From Musa acuminata AAA Group (lineage: Eukaryota > Streptophyta > Magnoliopsida > Zingiberales > Musaceae), in contig NC_088345.1 of the NCBI RefSeq assembly GCF_036884655.1, positions 22,663,001-22,727,000 on the forward strand: a DNA stretch of 64,000 bases, written 5' to 3'. The notes beneath the pieces were generated by a model, which saw only the letters and a list, made by a program, of their open reading frames with translations, ran no database searches and was not told where the DNA came from. Shown in pieces: positions 9,509 to 20,824 of the stretch; positions within the stretch are counted from its first letter, which is position 1; every line of letters starts with the position of its first letter. A program made the position numbers and the translations under genes.

Positions 9509-12500
9509 AGTTTTTAATGAGTTCTTAATTTAGATAGTAGGAATACGAAATAAAAAAAAAATTATTTTTTAAAAATTATATCAAGTTTTTCTTTTTTAGC
9601 ATCTTTGAAAAAATTAAAAATTTGATCATTGAAAAGTATATTGCTAAGGTTTCATGCATGTTATGTTTTTAAATGTTGAATGATGTATGCAACATTATGG
9701 ATTATAGTTATATGATAAGTGATAATGCTTAGGATTAATCCATGCATGTGTATTTTGATGATTTTATGTCATGCATGAGTTTTTGAAGTAAATGTTGATT
9801 TGATACTCTCATTTTGGATTAACATGTTTTAGGTTTAATCATTTTTATGACGAATTAAGATGACATTCTCATGACATATTAAGATGACATAGTGCATGTA
9901 CATCTATGTATGAATTTCTTGATAGTCTTTTGATGATAGATGTGATATCATGATGTTTTATTTTTGATGTGTTTGGTCTTGACGGCTTTATGACGAAACT
10001 TATGTTTTGACTTTAAATGATGATACAATGTTTTCACAAAAAGGCTTGAACACTCTCATATGAAATCAGTTGTATGAAATGGAAATGAATTTTCTATTCT
10101 ATTGAGATTAATGAATTTATTTTACCAATCTTATGAATCTCATGTAAATAAACATGATGAATATTTTACAAATGAGTTTTCTTATAAGATTTTGCCTTTA
10201 CATCTTGAACTTTAATGCTTATATTGATTTGGCATATAAAGACTAAGGCATGCTCATAAGAAGCAAATCACATGAATAGAAATTTATAAAAATGAAATGT
10301 AATCCTCTATCTTATTGATTTCTACCTAAGAGACCAATAAAACTATCTATGCCATTTTGAATCTCTTGAAAGAAATGCTGAGATTTTGATGATTTGGATG
10401 ATTTCAATTTGAATGAGTTTTATTTAAAATCATGATCTTGATTCCGTGATATTTACAAATTAAGATTTATTATGAATCAAGATCTTTTCATTAATCGATC
10501 TCCTAAGATTTTCTTTTGATTATTTATGAGTAGGTTTTTCAAAAAGAAATCATGCCTTTTGGTATTCATATGTTCTAATATTTCACGATATGATTTTTTT
10601 ACAATTCCTTATATTCATGAAATGTTTCTCGCATCACCCAATTACTTTCTTCTTGATATTCCTTATGTGGTGATTAAAATTATGCATGAAATAGTCTTGA
10701 TATTATTTTTATGTATACAAATGAAAAGTTATAATCATGAATGATCGGATGAAATTTGACAAATATCTTCATGATTTGAAATATTTATAATTTGAAATTA
10801 TGCATGCAATTGCTTTGTATTGTGATGATATATGCATCATGAATACTTTATTATCATACATAAAAATAGTGATAAACATTTTGAAAATAAATGTTTGTAT
10901 CATGTTAGATGATTTTACATTTTGTGCATGATGAGTTATAGTGATGATTGAAACAATGATTGAAATGCTTTAAATGATGAATGTTTGGTATCATGATCAA
11001 CATGTTGATAAATGCTTGAAAATTTTAATGTTTGAGTATCATGTATGATATGCTTATTAATGATGATTGATTTATTTTTCGGTATCGTGCACGAAAAATA
11101 AGGTTATTGAAATTGTGTATGTTTTAATTTGAATATATAATGATGCACAAATAAGAATGATACTTACCTTTGTCATAATATGAAAATTGATATAAGGGTC
11201 TTCCCTTCTTTTTGACAATGACAAAGGGGGAGCAAGAATTTCTAGCATGGACATCATGAAAAGAGGCAAACTAACTAGCTTGCACATTTCAAGATGAAAG
11301 AAAAAATTGCATTTCTCAAAAGAGAAGATGCAAATGTAACATTTGCCAAATTGTTTGCTTGCCTCATGTAAAACATTATCTCTTGCTAGTTTGGCATTTT
11401 TGCTAGCTTGTATGTTGCAAAACTTGATCACTTTTTCAAACATTTTGCTAGCTTACACTATGCAAAGAAAGCAAAAATGGCACTTCTAGAAGAAAGAGCT
11501 TGTTATTTTGAATATCACAAGCTTGCCTATCTTAAGAAACAAAAATTACAAAAGTGCTATCTTGCCTATCTCAAGAAGCAAAACTTGCAACTTGCACATT
11601 GCAATAGGAAGCAAAAATGACACTTCTCAAAAGAGAAGAAAGAGCTTACTTTCTTGAACATCTTTAATATGCTAGCTACCATGATGTACAATTAGCTATC
11701 TTGAACATTACAAAGAAATACTATCATGCACATTGCAAAGAAAATCAAATATGCCAACTTGCACATCTTTAAATTTGCTAGCTTGTATGTAGTAAAACTT
11801 GTATATCGTAAAAGTTGCTAGCTTATAGAGAAGCAAAGAATTGCTATCTCGAAAGAAGCAAAAAATGCAAAACTTAGAAAACTTCCAATATAATTGCTCT
11901 TGTCATGCTTTGTATCAAAAATGTGTTGATATCCTTAAAAGCATCACATTAAATTTTTTAGTATTGCAATGTATCACATGTATTGCAAATTGTAATTTTT
12001 GAGACTATTACCATATCATGTTTAACAATTGATGTCTTTCATGACATGATTTCTTTACATTTTTGTCTTGTATGTATCATGTGATGATTGAAATATTGAT
12101 TGATGCAAATTCATAATTTATGGAAAAGTCTAAATCATTAGTTCCTCTCCTTCTTTTCGGCAATGACATAGGGGGAGAAAGATTGCTAGCTCAAGGCAAA
12201 TGTTGGCTAGCTCGTACTCTTCCCTTCTTTTCGACAAAAACAAAGGGGAGAAAGCTTTTGCTAGTGAGAACATGCAAAGAAAAGCAAAGTGCAATCTTGC
12301 ACAAGAAGCAAGTGTTGAATTGCCATGATTGAACTTAAGAATCTTGCTATGTTTTTGTGCTTATATGTTGTGATGAAAATCTAGCTTTATGTTGTAAAAA
12401 CTTGCATATATTTTAAAATAGCTAGAGCTACTTCTCCTTTTTGTTGATGACATAGGGGGAGAAGTATATTGATGACTTCATGCATTGAATTGAATATTTT

Positions 12501-12667
12501 ATATATATTTGCATGATGGTTTAAATGTCTTTCATAACATGTGAAGAATGTTACTTGGATTTGGGATAATCCAAGTGTTCTATCAATGACATATTGATAG
12601 GGGGAGTTTAGTTAAACTCCGGGGAGTTAAGGTTAACTCTCTTAGTCATCAATTAGTTGTCATCATC
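9509..12667 (+). other. Non-coding AT-rich internal spacer, copy 2
   Basis: Nearly a copy of 3674-6875: TGATGAT-rich AT sequence, the GCTAGCTTG module series (about 11391-11895), repeated GGGGGAG tracts and the pre-PPT hairpins. Differences are mostly single bases and one fewer hairpin unit. I see no gene; the 123-residue minus frame at 11072-11443 is mirrored at 5261-5632 only because the DNA is duplicated. Confidence 0.75.
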
Positions 12668-12680
12668 AAAAAGGGGGAGA
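12668..12680 (+). other. Polypurine tract, second internal region
   Basis: AAAAAGGGGGAGA one base before the TGTTGAATC start of LTR 3. Confidence 0.85.
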
Positions 12681-12681
12681 T

Positions 12682-14253
12682 TGTTGAATCTCATATTTTG
12701 ATGCTGAAACCAATTGATAATTGTGTTTATGTTTTAACTGTTTTTTGAGTGATTCAGGTCTACTCGATCAGGATTAGACAGTTAACGCAGGAGGAATTGA
12801 CGTTGCGCCGGAAGAGATCACGTCAGGATATTGGATGGCTGAATGCTTCGGACGTCGGGCATCGAGCCAAGGAGAGCGAAATTGCGCCAAGGATATCAGG
12901 GTTGCGGAGGTCAACCGCCGATTGGGCAACAAGCCACAAGAGAGGACGATGCACCGAAGAATCGGACGAAGCGCCAACCAATGACGTGCCGGGCAACATA
13001 ATGTCAATTCGCGTTGTAATAATTGTCTAGATCGGAGTTGAGTTTTGGTTTATGTGTGCAGGATTAACTATGATAACGATGAAGACATAAAGCGAAACAA
13101 AGTGCTGGAGACAAGCGCGAAGGATTCGTTGGGAGTTCGAGAGTTCGACGGAAGTCCGAAGGTTCGTCGGGAATGCTGCTGGAACTTGTCGAGAATGAGT
13201 AGGGAGCTTGCCGAAGGGTTTTTCGGAAGCTCGCCAGAAGGTTCGTTGGAAGTTCGTGGAGCTCACCGAGAAAGATTGGAGCTTACCGAAGAAGCTCGTT
13301 GGAACTCGCGAAGATCAAATCGTGAAGTCTAGGAGCTTGCCGGGAGTCCGCAGAATGGTTTCCGAGAGTTTATCGGATGATCGTCGGAAGTTCGTCAGAA
13401 GCTCACCGGAAAAAGTCTTGACTTACGGACTTTGTAATAGCTTAGAAAATATCTTTAAATTCGTAGTTAGCATATTAATTAGGGTTAGGATTAGGTGTTA
13501 ATCCTATAACCCAAGTAGGGGCCAATTGGGCCCAAGTTCGGACTGGTTTGGGTCAAGTTTGGAGCCCAACCAGTGAGCTGAATTGGCCTAGGCGGTGACA
13601 CCTCTTAAGCTGGGTGGTTGCACCGTCCAGCACCCGAGCGCTGGGCGGTGGCATTGCCAGCATCAGGAACATAAGAGAATTCAAATTTTTGGAGCCCAAA
13701 TTTGAATCCTCTTGAGGCCTATAAATACCCCTCAAATCTCAGCTGAGAACACAACTTTTTGAGCAGCAAGTGATTGAGAGAAAAGTCTTAGAAGAGTCTT
13801 TGCTAGTCTTGTTTTCAATTTGCTAGTGTTCACCTCCTTCTTTCTTGCTAAAAATTTGTAAGAGAGTGAACTGCTTGTGAAAGTTGTAAGAGGGGTATTT
13901 ACCCTTCCCTTTCAAGAGATTTGCTTGTGGAAGGTGGGAGCCTCATCGAAGAGGGGCCTCACAAGTGGATGTAGGTCATTTGACCGAACCACTGTAAAAT
14001 CGGCGTAATCTCTGGTTTGCATTTACTTATTGTCATTCATATTACTGTAAATTATTTGCACTTTAATGCTATATGGCTTTGTCTCCGTCTTACTTATCTC
14101 TTCAAGTTAAAACACAATCGAAACGATTTTAAACAAAAACGTTGCTTTTATCGTACGAAGTTTTTGAAAATGTTTAAATCGTGAAAAGTTTATCGCACTT
14201 CACCGCTGCACTAATTCACCCCCCCCCCTCTTAGTGCCGCTCCGATCCTAACA
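12682..14253 (+). repeat. LTR 3 of the gag-only tandem element (1572 bp)
   Basis: Same ends as LTRs 1 and 2, and the shortest module cluster (13591-13659, about three units). It is followed directly by the right copy of the target duplication ATAAT (14254-14258), with no PBS, so it is the true 3' end of the insertion. Confidence 0.92.
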
Positions 14254-14569
14254 ATAATGATCACTTCGAGGGGATCGGCCTCCTTGATCGCTTCGAGGGG
14301 ATCGGCCCTCCTTAATCGCATCGAGGGGATCGGCCTCCTAGGGTTTGTCAAAAGACAGAATAGTATTTTTCATAGATTACTGAAAAGAAGCAGTTACATC
14401 CCTATTTATAGAGTTCCACCCAGAGTCCATCAAGACTTGAACTCTAATAATAAATAAATATTAAATAAACCTCTACTTGACTCTAATTGAACCAAACCGA
14501 CTCAATAAACAAATGGACTAAACAGACTCAATAAACATTATTCAAAAGCTCAGAAAAAGGATCCTAACA
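14254..14569 (-). mobile_element. Element Z 5' LTR, main piece
   Basis: On the minus strand it starts TGTTAGGATCC (plus-strand end CCTAACA at 14569). It has TATA context CTATAAATAGGG, read from the CCCTATTTATAG near 14400. Three 26-29 bp units built on TTCGAGGGGATCGGCCTCC (14259-14285, 14286-14314, 14315-14340) lie at its interrupted end. The AGGAGGCCGATCCCCT core also occurs in the Gypsy LTR at 36190-36659, so the two LTR families may be related. It continues at 1107-1053. Confidence 0.7.
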
Positions 14570-14732
14570 TAGACTTGCTTTAACTTCATCTTGCTTGATC
14601 GCAAGTTAAAGTGATTTACGAATCGGCTTTTTTACCGAAATCACTCTTATCATACGAACGTAGTATTAATCGTCGAAAGTTTTCCGCTGCACTAATTCAC
14701 CCCCCCCCCTCTTTGTGCTCTTGATCCTAACA
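14570..14732 (+). mobile_element. SIRE-type LTR fragment, 3' end only
   Basis: 163 bp resembling the end of element B's LTR in the opposite orientation: a GTACG/ATCG-containing stretch, CTGCACTAATTCACC, a C run, CTCTTTGTGCTCTTGATCCTAACA. No PBS follows, so it looks like the right end of a solo or 3' LTR whose left part lies beyond element Z and the window edge. Confidence 0.65.
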
Positions 14733-15265
14733 CTTCCATCGTTATAAGTAGGAACTGATTCCTGGTGTAGATTGAGTTGGTCGAGTCCCTCGAGACTCAC
14801 CTATATCACGATTCGCTATCTTACTTACGACATAGAGATGTCACCGGTGACCTGAGGACATGGTATGCTTGGTCGAGTCCCTCGAGGGTATATCATCAAA
14901 TCAGACTCATCTTGTAACGAAGGTATTGACTTAACCGAGCATCATTGTTGGTCAAGTCCCTCGAGACCATGGTGATTCAAAGGCCAAACAGGACGGGAAT
15001 CACAAGGAGTTGTGATCGGCAAGAGTTGCCTACCTTTTAGGCTTAGTGTGATTGGTCGAGTCCCTCGAGGTTACACTAAGACGCTGATTGGATCCTGATC
15101 CCCACTAGAAGTCTGTCGGAGACTTCCGTTTCACGTGCTGAGGGTGTCGCATGACTTGTTAGTAAAATAGTGGGAGCATATTAAGATAGAAGTCCATATC
15201 TTAATAGTTTATTTCTTACAAAATCAACATGTTATTCATTTGTGTTGCATCTTTATTTTCAGAAA
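14733..15265 (+). other. Leader of element A with four 18-bp motif copies
   Basis: TTGGTCGAGTCCCTCGAG occurs at 14777-14794, 14869-14886, 14948-14965 (one change, TCAAG) and 15052-15069. Each contains the short inverted repeat TCGAG-TCC-CTCGA. The sequences between copies differ and spacing is 79-104 bp. No open frame of note. Confidence 0.8.
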
Positions 15266-16102
15266 ATGTTGCTTTCAAATCCCTTACGTGGCATACTTGA
15301 TGTCAACCGCCTCACTAGTCCAAATTATACGGATTGGCTCCGTAACTTGAGAATTGTTCCCACGGCGGAGAAAATCATGTACGTCCTTGATACAGTGATG
15401 CATATGCCCGAAGAAGGGGCAAGCGAGGATGAGATCGCTCACTACGTGAAGTACATTGATGACTCCACTCTTGCTTAGTGCTATATTTTAGGCTCTATGA
15501 CTCCTGAGTTACTAAGACAATATGAAAAGATGGATGCTAAATCCATTCTCCTACATGTCCGTAAATTGTTTGAGGAACAAGGAAAGACTTAGCGATATGA
15601 GATATCTAAGAGCCTCTTCCGCGCTAGGATGACTGAGGGGACACAGGTTCAGAACCATGTCCTAAAGATAATTGAGTGGATAGAGAAACTCACAGGTCTA
15701 GGAATGGTCCTAGAGGATAACTTGTGTGTGGACATTATGCTTTAGTCCCTACCAGATTCCTTTTCACAGTTCATAATGAATTTTAATATGAACAAGCTTG
15801 AGGTGACTCTCCTAGAGCTCCTCAATATGTTGAGGGAGGCAGAGAGTACTATTAAGAATGAGAAGCCAGTTCTCTACACTAGTGAGACCAGAAAGAAAAG
15901 GAAAGCAGAAAGGTCCCTTAAGAAGGGAAAGGGCAAGGGTATACCACGTAAAGCAAATGTTGCTAAGAAAAACCCAGCAAAGGACAAAGGCTAGTGCTTC
16001 CACTGTGGTAAAGATGGGTACTAGAAGAGGAACTACAAAGAGTACCTTGCAGAAAGGGCGAAACAAAAGCTTGATGAAGCTTCATATACATTCATGATCA
16101 AG
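15266..16102 (+). pseudogene. Gag of element A, several stops
   Basis: The first ATG of the Gag frame is at 15266; residues such as LTSPNYTDWLRNLRI match the N-terminal Gag region of Copia elements. The frame is kept but broken by in-frame stops, including TAGs at 15476-15478 and 15992-15994. Downstream it reads through a lysine-rich segment and a damaged zinc knuckle at about 15995-16045, where CFHCGKDGY is followed by a stop and the His and last Cys are replaced by Tyr. It ends in the inverted duplication at 16073-16247. Gag assignment is confident; the element cannot make Gag. Confidence 0.8.
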
Positions 16103-16247
16103 CGATGGACCTCAAGACTCCTAGGCCTTGCTAGAACCTGCAACAAATTACATATATGATAAGCTTGACAAATAGAGACTGATCATGAATGTACATAAAG
16201 CTTCATCATATATATAATTTGTTGCAGGTTCTAGCAAGGCTTAGGAG
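16073..16247. repeat. Interleaved inverted duplication X-Y-X'-Y'
   Basis: X (16073-16100) is the near reverse complement of X' (16180-16207). Y (16118-16160) is the near reverse complement of Y' (16205-16247, 43 bp, about three mismatches). GATGGACCTCAAG also occurs twice, just after X and just after Y'. Y' is the normal coding strand (LLQVLARLRRL). The protease active-site segment expected between X and Y' is missing, replaced by these inverted copies. Confidence 0.85.
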
Positions 16248-17640
16248 ACTAGAGAGAGACGAGATGGACCTCAAGATGGGTAATGGAGCAAAAGTTACTA
16301 TAGTAGCTATTGGCGAGGTCGCCCTACATCTGCTTGGTGGAGCTTTTATTGCATTAGATGCATGTTATTTTGTTCCTTCTATTATAAAAAACATTATATC
16401 CATTTCATATTTGATAGTTAGTGGATATAAATTAGTTTTTGAGAACAATGGTTGTTCGATATTATTAGATGATAAGATCAACACGAAAGGAAGATTACAT
16501 AATGGTTTATTTATGTTAGATACTACTCCACATATCATGAATATAAATGTGTCTAAGAGGAAACGAGATGAGATGAACAGTGTATACCTGTGGCATTATA
16601 GGCTAGGTTACATCCATTAAAGAAGGATTCAATAGTTGCTAAATGATGGATATCTAGATCCATTCGACTATGTGTCATATGCAACTTGCGAGCCTTGCCT
16701 TTGTGAAAAATTGACCAACTCTCCATTTAGTGGAATTGGAGAGAGAGCCACTAAGCTGTTGAAACTCATATATAGTGATGTATGTGGACCCATGTCAACT
16801 CATGCCATTGGTGGATACTCCTATTTCATTACCTTTACTAATGATTTCTCAAGGTATGGATATGTGTACTTAATGAAGTACAAGTCCGAGACCTTTGAGA
16901 AATTTAGAGAGTATAAGAATGAGGTGGAGAACCAAACTGGAAAGAGTATTAAAACTCTTCGATCAGATTGAGGAGGTGAGTACTTAAGTATAGAGTTTAC
17001 TCAGTTCCTTAAGAACTATGAGATATTATCCCAATGGACACCTCCTTATACACCTCAGCTCAATGGTGTCTCTAAAAGGAGAAATCGAACGCTATTAGAC
17101 ATGGTACGATCCATGATGAGTTTCGCTGACCTACCCATCTCATTCTGGGGATATACCCTAGAAACCGTAGCTTATCTTCTGAACAGAGTTCCAACTAAGT
17201 CGGTAATGTCTACACCATATGAGATATGGAAAGAGAAGAAGCCTTATCTTAAGGTTGTTAAGATTTGGGGCTGCCCTACCCACGTTAAAAGACACAACCC
17301 CGATAAGTTAGAATCAAAGATAGAGCGATGCAAATTTGTGGGATACCTCAGGGAAACTTGTGGGTATTATTTCTATCATCTCGAGGACCAAAAGGTCTTT
17401 GTAGCTAAGAGAGCAGTGTTCCTTGAGAAGGAACACATTCTTGGTGGAGATAGTGGGAGAATGATAGAGTTGAGCGAGGTTGGAGAACCAAGCTCAAGTA
17501 CCACTCTACAGCCCGAGTTTGTTCAGGTACCTAATACACAAGTTTCAACTTTACATAGGTCTGATAGAGTATCCCATCCTCCTGAGAGATATGTGGGACA
17601 TATTAGAGGAGAGAATGTTGAGGATATTGATCCTCAGACC
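16205..17640 (+). pseudogene. Integrase region of element A
   Basis: Integrase inserts the DNA copy into the genome. The pre-integrase zinc-binding pattern is seen as LWHYRLGYIH followed by CEPCLCEKLTNSPF. The core follows: IYSDVCGPM (first Asp), FTNDFSRYG (Copia usually has VDD/IDD in this block), then KTLRSD-stop-GGEY. The C-terminal part is open from 17101, with SFWGYTLETVAYLLNRVPTK and the downstream GCPTHVKRHNPDKL / GYLRETCGYYFY motif typical of Copia. Stops at 16618-16620 and 16969-16971 lie in the frame. The N-terminal protease-integrase junction is scrambled by the inverted duplication. Confidence 0.82.
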
Positions 17641-19150
17641 TACGAGGAGGCTATTATGGGTATAGACTCTGGGAAGTGGCAAGCAGCCATGAATTCTGAG
17701 ATGAATTCTATGTACTTCAACAAGGTTTGGAACCTAGTTGATGCGCCCGAAGGTATTGTACCCATCGGTTGCAAGTGGATCTTTAAGAAAAAGATCGGAG
17801 TAGATGGAAAGGTAGAGACCTATAAAGCAAGGCTAGTGGCTAAGGGGTATCGTCAAAGGCAAGGTGTTGATTACGACGAAACCTTCTCACCCGTAGCAAT
17901 GCTAAAATCCATCAGAATTCTAGTGGCTATTGCAGCATTCTATGATTATGAGATCTGGTAGATGGATGTGAAAATCGTATTCCTCAATGGGAACCTTGAG
18001 GAGGAGGTGTATATGATGCAACCTGAGGGATTCGTATCCAAGAACTACCCAAATAAGGTATGTAGGTTGCTTAGATCCATTTATGGACTAAAGCAAGCTT
18101 CCCGAAGTTGGAACATAAGATTTGATGAGGCAATCAGATCTTATGACTTCGTTAAGAACGAAGATGAGCCTTGTGTGTATAGGAAGGTAAGTGGGAGCGC
18201 TATTACCTTTTTGGTGTTAAATGTGGATGACATCCTGATCATCGGGAATGACGCAGGAATGCTATCCACAGTAAAGACTTGGTTATCTAGACACTTCTCC
18301 ATGAAGAACTTAGGGGAAGCATCCTATATCTTGGGGATTAGAATCTATAGAGATAGATATAAGAGGATGCTTGGCTTGTCCCAGTCCAGGTACATAGAAA
18401 ACCATTGTCAAAAGGTTTGGCATGGAAAATTCCAAGAGAGGTCTCATACCGATGAGACATGGGATATCGCTTTCTACGAGTATGTCTCCAAAGACTCTAG
18501 AAGAAAGGACAAACATGGATATGATACCTTATGCCTCAGCAATAGGGTCTATCATGTATGACATGCTATGTATTAGGCCTGATATAGCGCATGCTCTGAG
18601 TGTCACGAGCAAGTATCAAGCAGATCCAGGCTAGGAGCACTAGAAAGCAGTAAAGTGTATCCTTAAGTACTTGAGAAGGACTGAGGATCTTTTACTAGTA
18701 TATGGAGGTAGTATAGCCTTAAGGTTAAAGGCTACATAAACTCAAGTTTTCAGTCTGATGTCGATGATAGCAAGTCGAATTCGGGGTACGTGTACACCTT
18801 GAATGGAGGAGCAGTGTGCTGGAAGAGTTCCAAGCAAGATACTACTACTGACTCGACCACAAAGGCGGAGTACATTGTTGCATCAGATGCAGCAAAGGAG
18901 GGAGTCTGGGTGAAGAAGTTCATCATATATTTGGGAGTCGTGCCGGGTAGCAAGGAGCCGATCTCCTTATATTGCGACAATAACGGGGCGATTGCTCAAG
19001 CGAAGGAACCTAGGTCTTATCAGAAATCTAAGCATGTTCTGAGGAGGTTCCATCTTATCAGAGAGATCGTAACCTGAGGAGATGTAGAAGTGGAAAGAGT
19101 TCCATTCGAAGATAACATTGCAGATCCACTGACAAAGCTGTTGTCTTAGA
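17641..19150 (+). pseudogene. Reverse transcriptase and RNase H of element A
   Basis: Copia RT motifs in order: WIFKKKIGVDGKVETYKARLV, GVDYDETFSPVA, then an in-frame TAG at 17959-17961 just before MDVKIVFLNGNLEEEVYMMQ, then LRSIYGLKQASRSW. The catalytic box reads NVDD (18220-18231) where YVDD is expected. A frameshift lies near 18400; the other frame carries PYASAIGSIMY and CIRPDIAHALSVTSKYQ. RNase H follows after more lesions (KAEYIVASDAAKEGVW, YCDNNGAIAQAKEP, SKHVLRRFHLIREIV). The wording resembles Tork-lineage Copia, but I do not fix the clade. Clearly inactive. Confidence 0.85.
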
Positions 19151-19212
19151 TTGTCTTTGAGCGTCACAAGGGTCTGATGGGGATCAGACACATAGGTAAT
19201 TGGCTTTAGGTC

Positions 19213-19223
19213 AAGTGGGAGAT
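19213..19223 (+). other. Polypurine tract of element A
   Basis: AAGTGGGAGAT directly before the 3' LTR start (TACTAGTC here, TGCTAGTC in other copies). Confidence 0.65.
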
Positions 19224-20824
19224 TACTAGTCATAGGTGCTCAGCAAGCCAATCACGTGAGTGATGACACGTGTGACTTGATACAGAATCTTTTTTGCTTA
19301 TTATATTTTGGCATATATCATTTTATAACTATTGCATATATGCATATATATATTGTGATGTCCTTGGATTTGTGCAATGGGAATCGGATCGTGATGAGAT
19401 CACGAAAATGAGATCGATTCACCTTTAAACACATATCCTAAATAATCCCGGTCATAGGTTACTCGAGAGGGACATCGTGATAACCGAACATATTGGTGTA
19501 CTGTATACCCGTCCATATGATGGATTCAGCTAGTCTCATAGCTGCTCGTATAAGGACACTAGGGATACAGTACAGGTGCTTATTGGAGAATGAGTTTACT
19601 GATTGATCCGCTTATGGAATGCTGGATGGTTGATGATGCCTTATTGTCAGACAACGATTCCATAGTCCTAGTGGTATATCTGGTCCTTAGACTTGAGACA
19701 CCAAGGATGTCCTGTATGAGTGCTCCACTCTTTGATACCAGACTTATAGGTTTGGCTGTCCCAGATCTAGTACAGCTGGTCATTGGGAGTGGTAGTCGAC
19801 CTTACGAGGGCTATTGAGTGTCGATAGAGGATCATCCATTCTCGACATCATGAGAGGAATATCTCATGTATTCTTGCTTAGACAAATCCCTGGCCAGGGT
19901 CATTCGGGTTTAGAGAGAAAGAGTTCTCCAGAAGAATCCGATTAGAGCGAGACTAGAGTAGAAACCGTATGGGTCTGATAGCACTATGCTCGATATACGG
20001 TCTTTGGGATATTAGATAGATGAGGGACTATAGGTACACGGTAACTGAGGACAGATAGGTCCAATGGATTGGATTGCCCTATATTGTTTGGGGACTATGG
20101 CGTAGTGGCCTAGTACGTCTGTAGTTGATGAGTTGAGTGAATTATTACAGAGATAATAATTCATTGAGTTAGAAGTTCTAACAGGTATGACTCACGGCCG
20201 GCTCGATATTGGCCAAGAGAGTCACACACATATGGTAGGCATTACGATGAGTAGAGGTTCAAATATGAGATATCCGACGGAGCCCTTGTCTTATTGGATA
20301 TCCAATAAGCCCCTGGATTATTGGATCCCATGGACGAGATCCAATAAGAGCTCATGAGAGATTATTGGATAGAGATCCACTAATCTAAAAGGCTTGGGTT
20401 ATTGGATGCAGATCCAATACCCACTAGGGGAGGATCCATTAGGGTTTGATAGGGGACCTCTATAAATAGGAGGGATTCAGAGCCTCATAGGCTAGAGCCT
20501 TTGCTTGCCTCTCCGATTCTCCTTCCCCTCTCCACCTCAGAGCAGACTTGGAGTTTTGAGGAGCGTCGTCACAGTCCTGCTGTGTGGATCACCGCTAGAG
20601 AGGAGGACGCTTGACCTCCTTCACCCTCTCCTAAGGATCTACAAGGAAATAGAGATATACGATCTCCTTAGGTAACACAATCTACTCTTTACGTTGTTTT
20701 TCAGTTTCGCTGATTTTGCGCACCTATCTTCGCACGACGATGAACATCTCTTTGGGAATCGGGGATTTTGTTTTCTTGTTCTTCCGCTGTGCATGTGATG
20801 TCGCCCTCAAAGATTTTCCCAACA
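19224..20824 (+). repeat. 3' LTR of element A (1601 bp)
   Basis: It starts TACTAGTCATAGGTGC, where intact copies have TG, and ends TTTTCCCAACA. U3 ends in a cluster of TTATTGGAT and ATCCAATA words, including the perfect 18-bp palindrome at 20291-20308, followed by TATAAATA at 20461-20468. Frames inside it recur in every LTR copy and are not genes. Confidence 0.85.

Larger units (their letters stand above)
1108..14253 (+). mobile_element. Gag-only LTR element in three-LTR tandem form
   Basis: Order: LTR (1108-2711), internal (2712-6890), LTR (6891-8516), internal (8517-12681), LTR (12682-14253). A single 5-bp duplication ATAAT flanks the whole. Both internal regions have PBS, a gag reading frame and a polypurine tract but no protease, integrase, RT or RNase H. 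This fits the plant class of terminal-repeat elements with only GAG. The tandem form most simply arose by unequal exchange between LTRs of one insertion. LTR ends, PBS, PPT and Gag match the SIRE-like elements elsewhere in the window, so enzymes probably came from such partners. Confidence 0.9.
14733..20824 (+). mobile_element. Copia element A, decayed, 3' part with 3' LTR
   Basis: Order: leader with repeated motifs, gag, integrase, RT, RNase H, PPT, 3' LTR, which is Copia order (integrase before RT). The 5' LTR and PBS are not in the window. The 3' LTR family recurs as solo or partial copies at 25418-26436 with 42633-43189, at 27662-29154, and at about 57293-58384. It was inserted into the 5' LTR of element C, which resumes at 20825. 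Many stops and at least one frameshift show it is long dead. Confidence 0.85.

Noticed and set aside
14777..15069. CRISPR-like spaced repeats
   Set aside because: Only four 18-bp copies with 61-86 bp gaps, in a plant retroelement leader. No cas genes and no spacer regularity.
19590..19817. Frame repeated in the A-type LTRs (also 25822-26013 and 28562-28789 minus)
   Set aside because: Shared because the LTR is shared. Start and length vary and no domain is seen.
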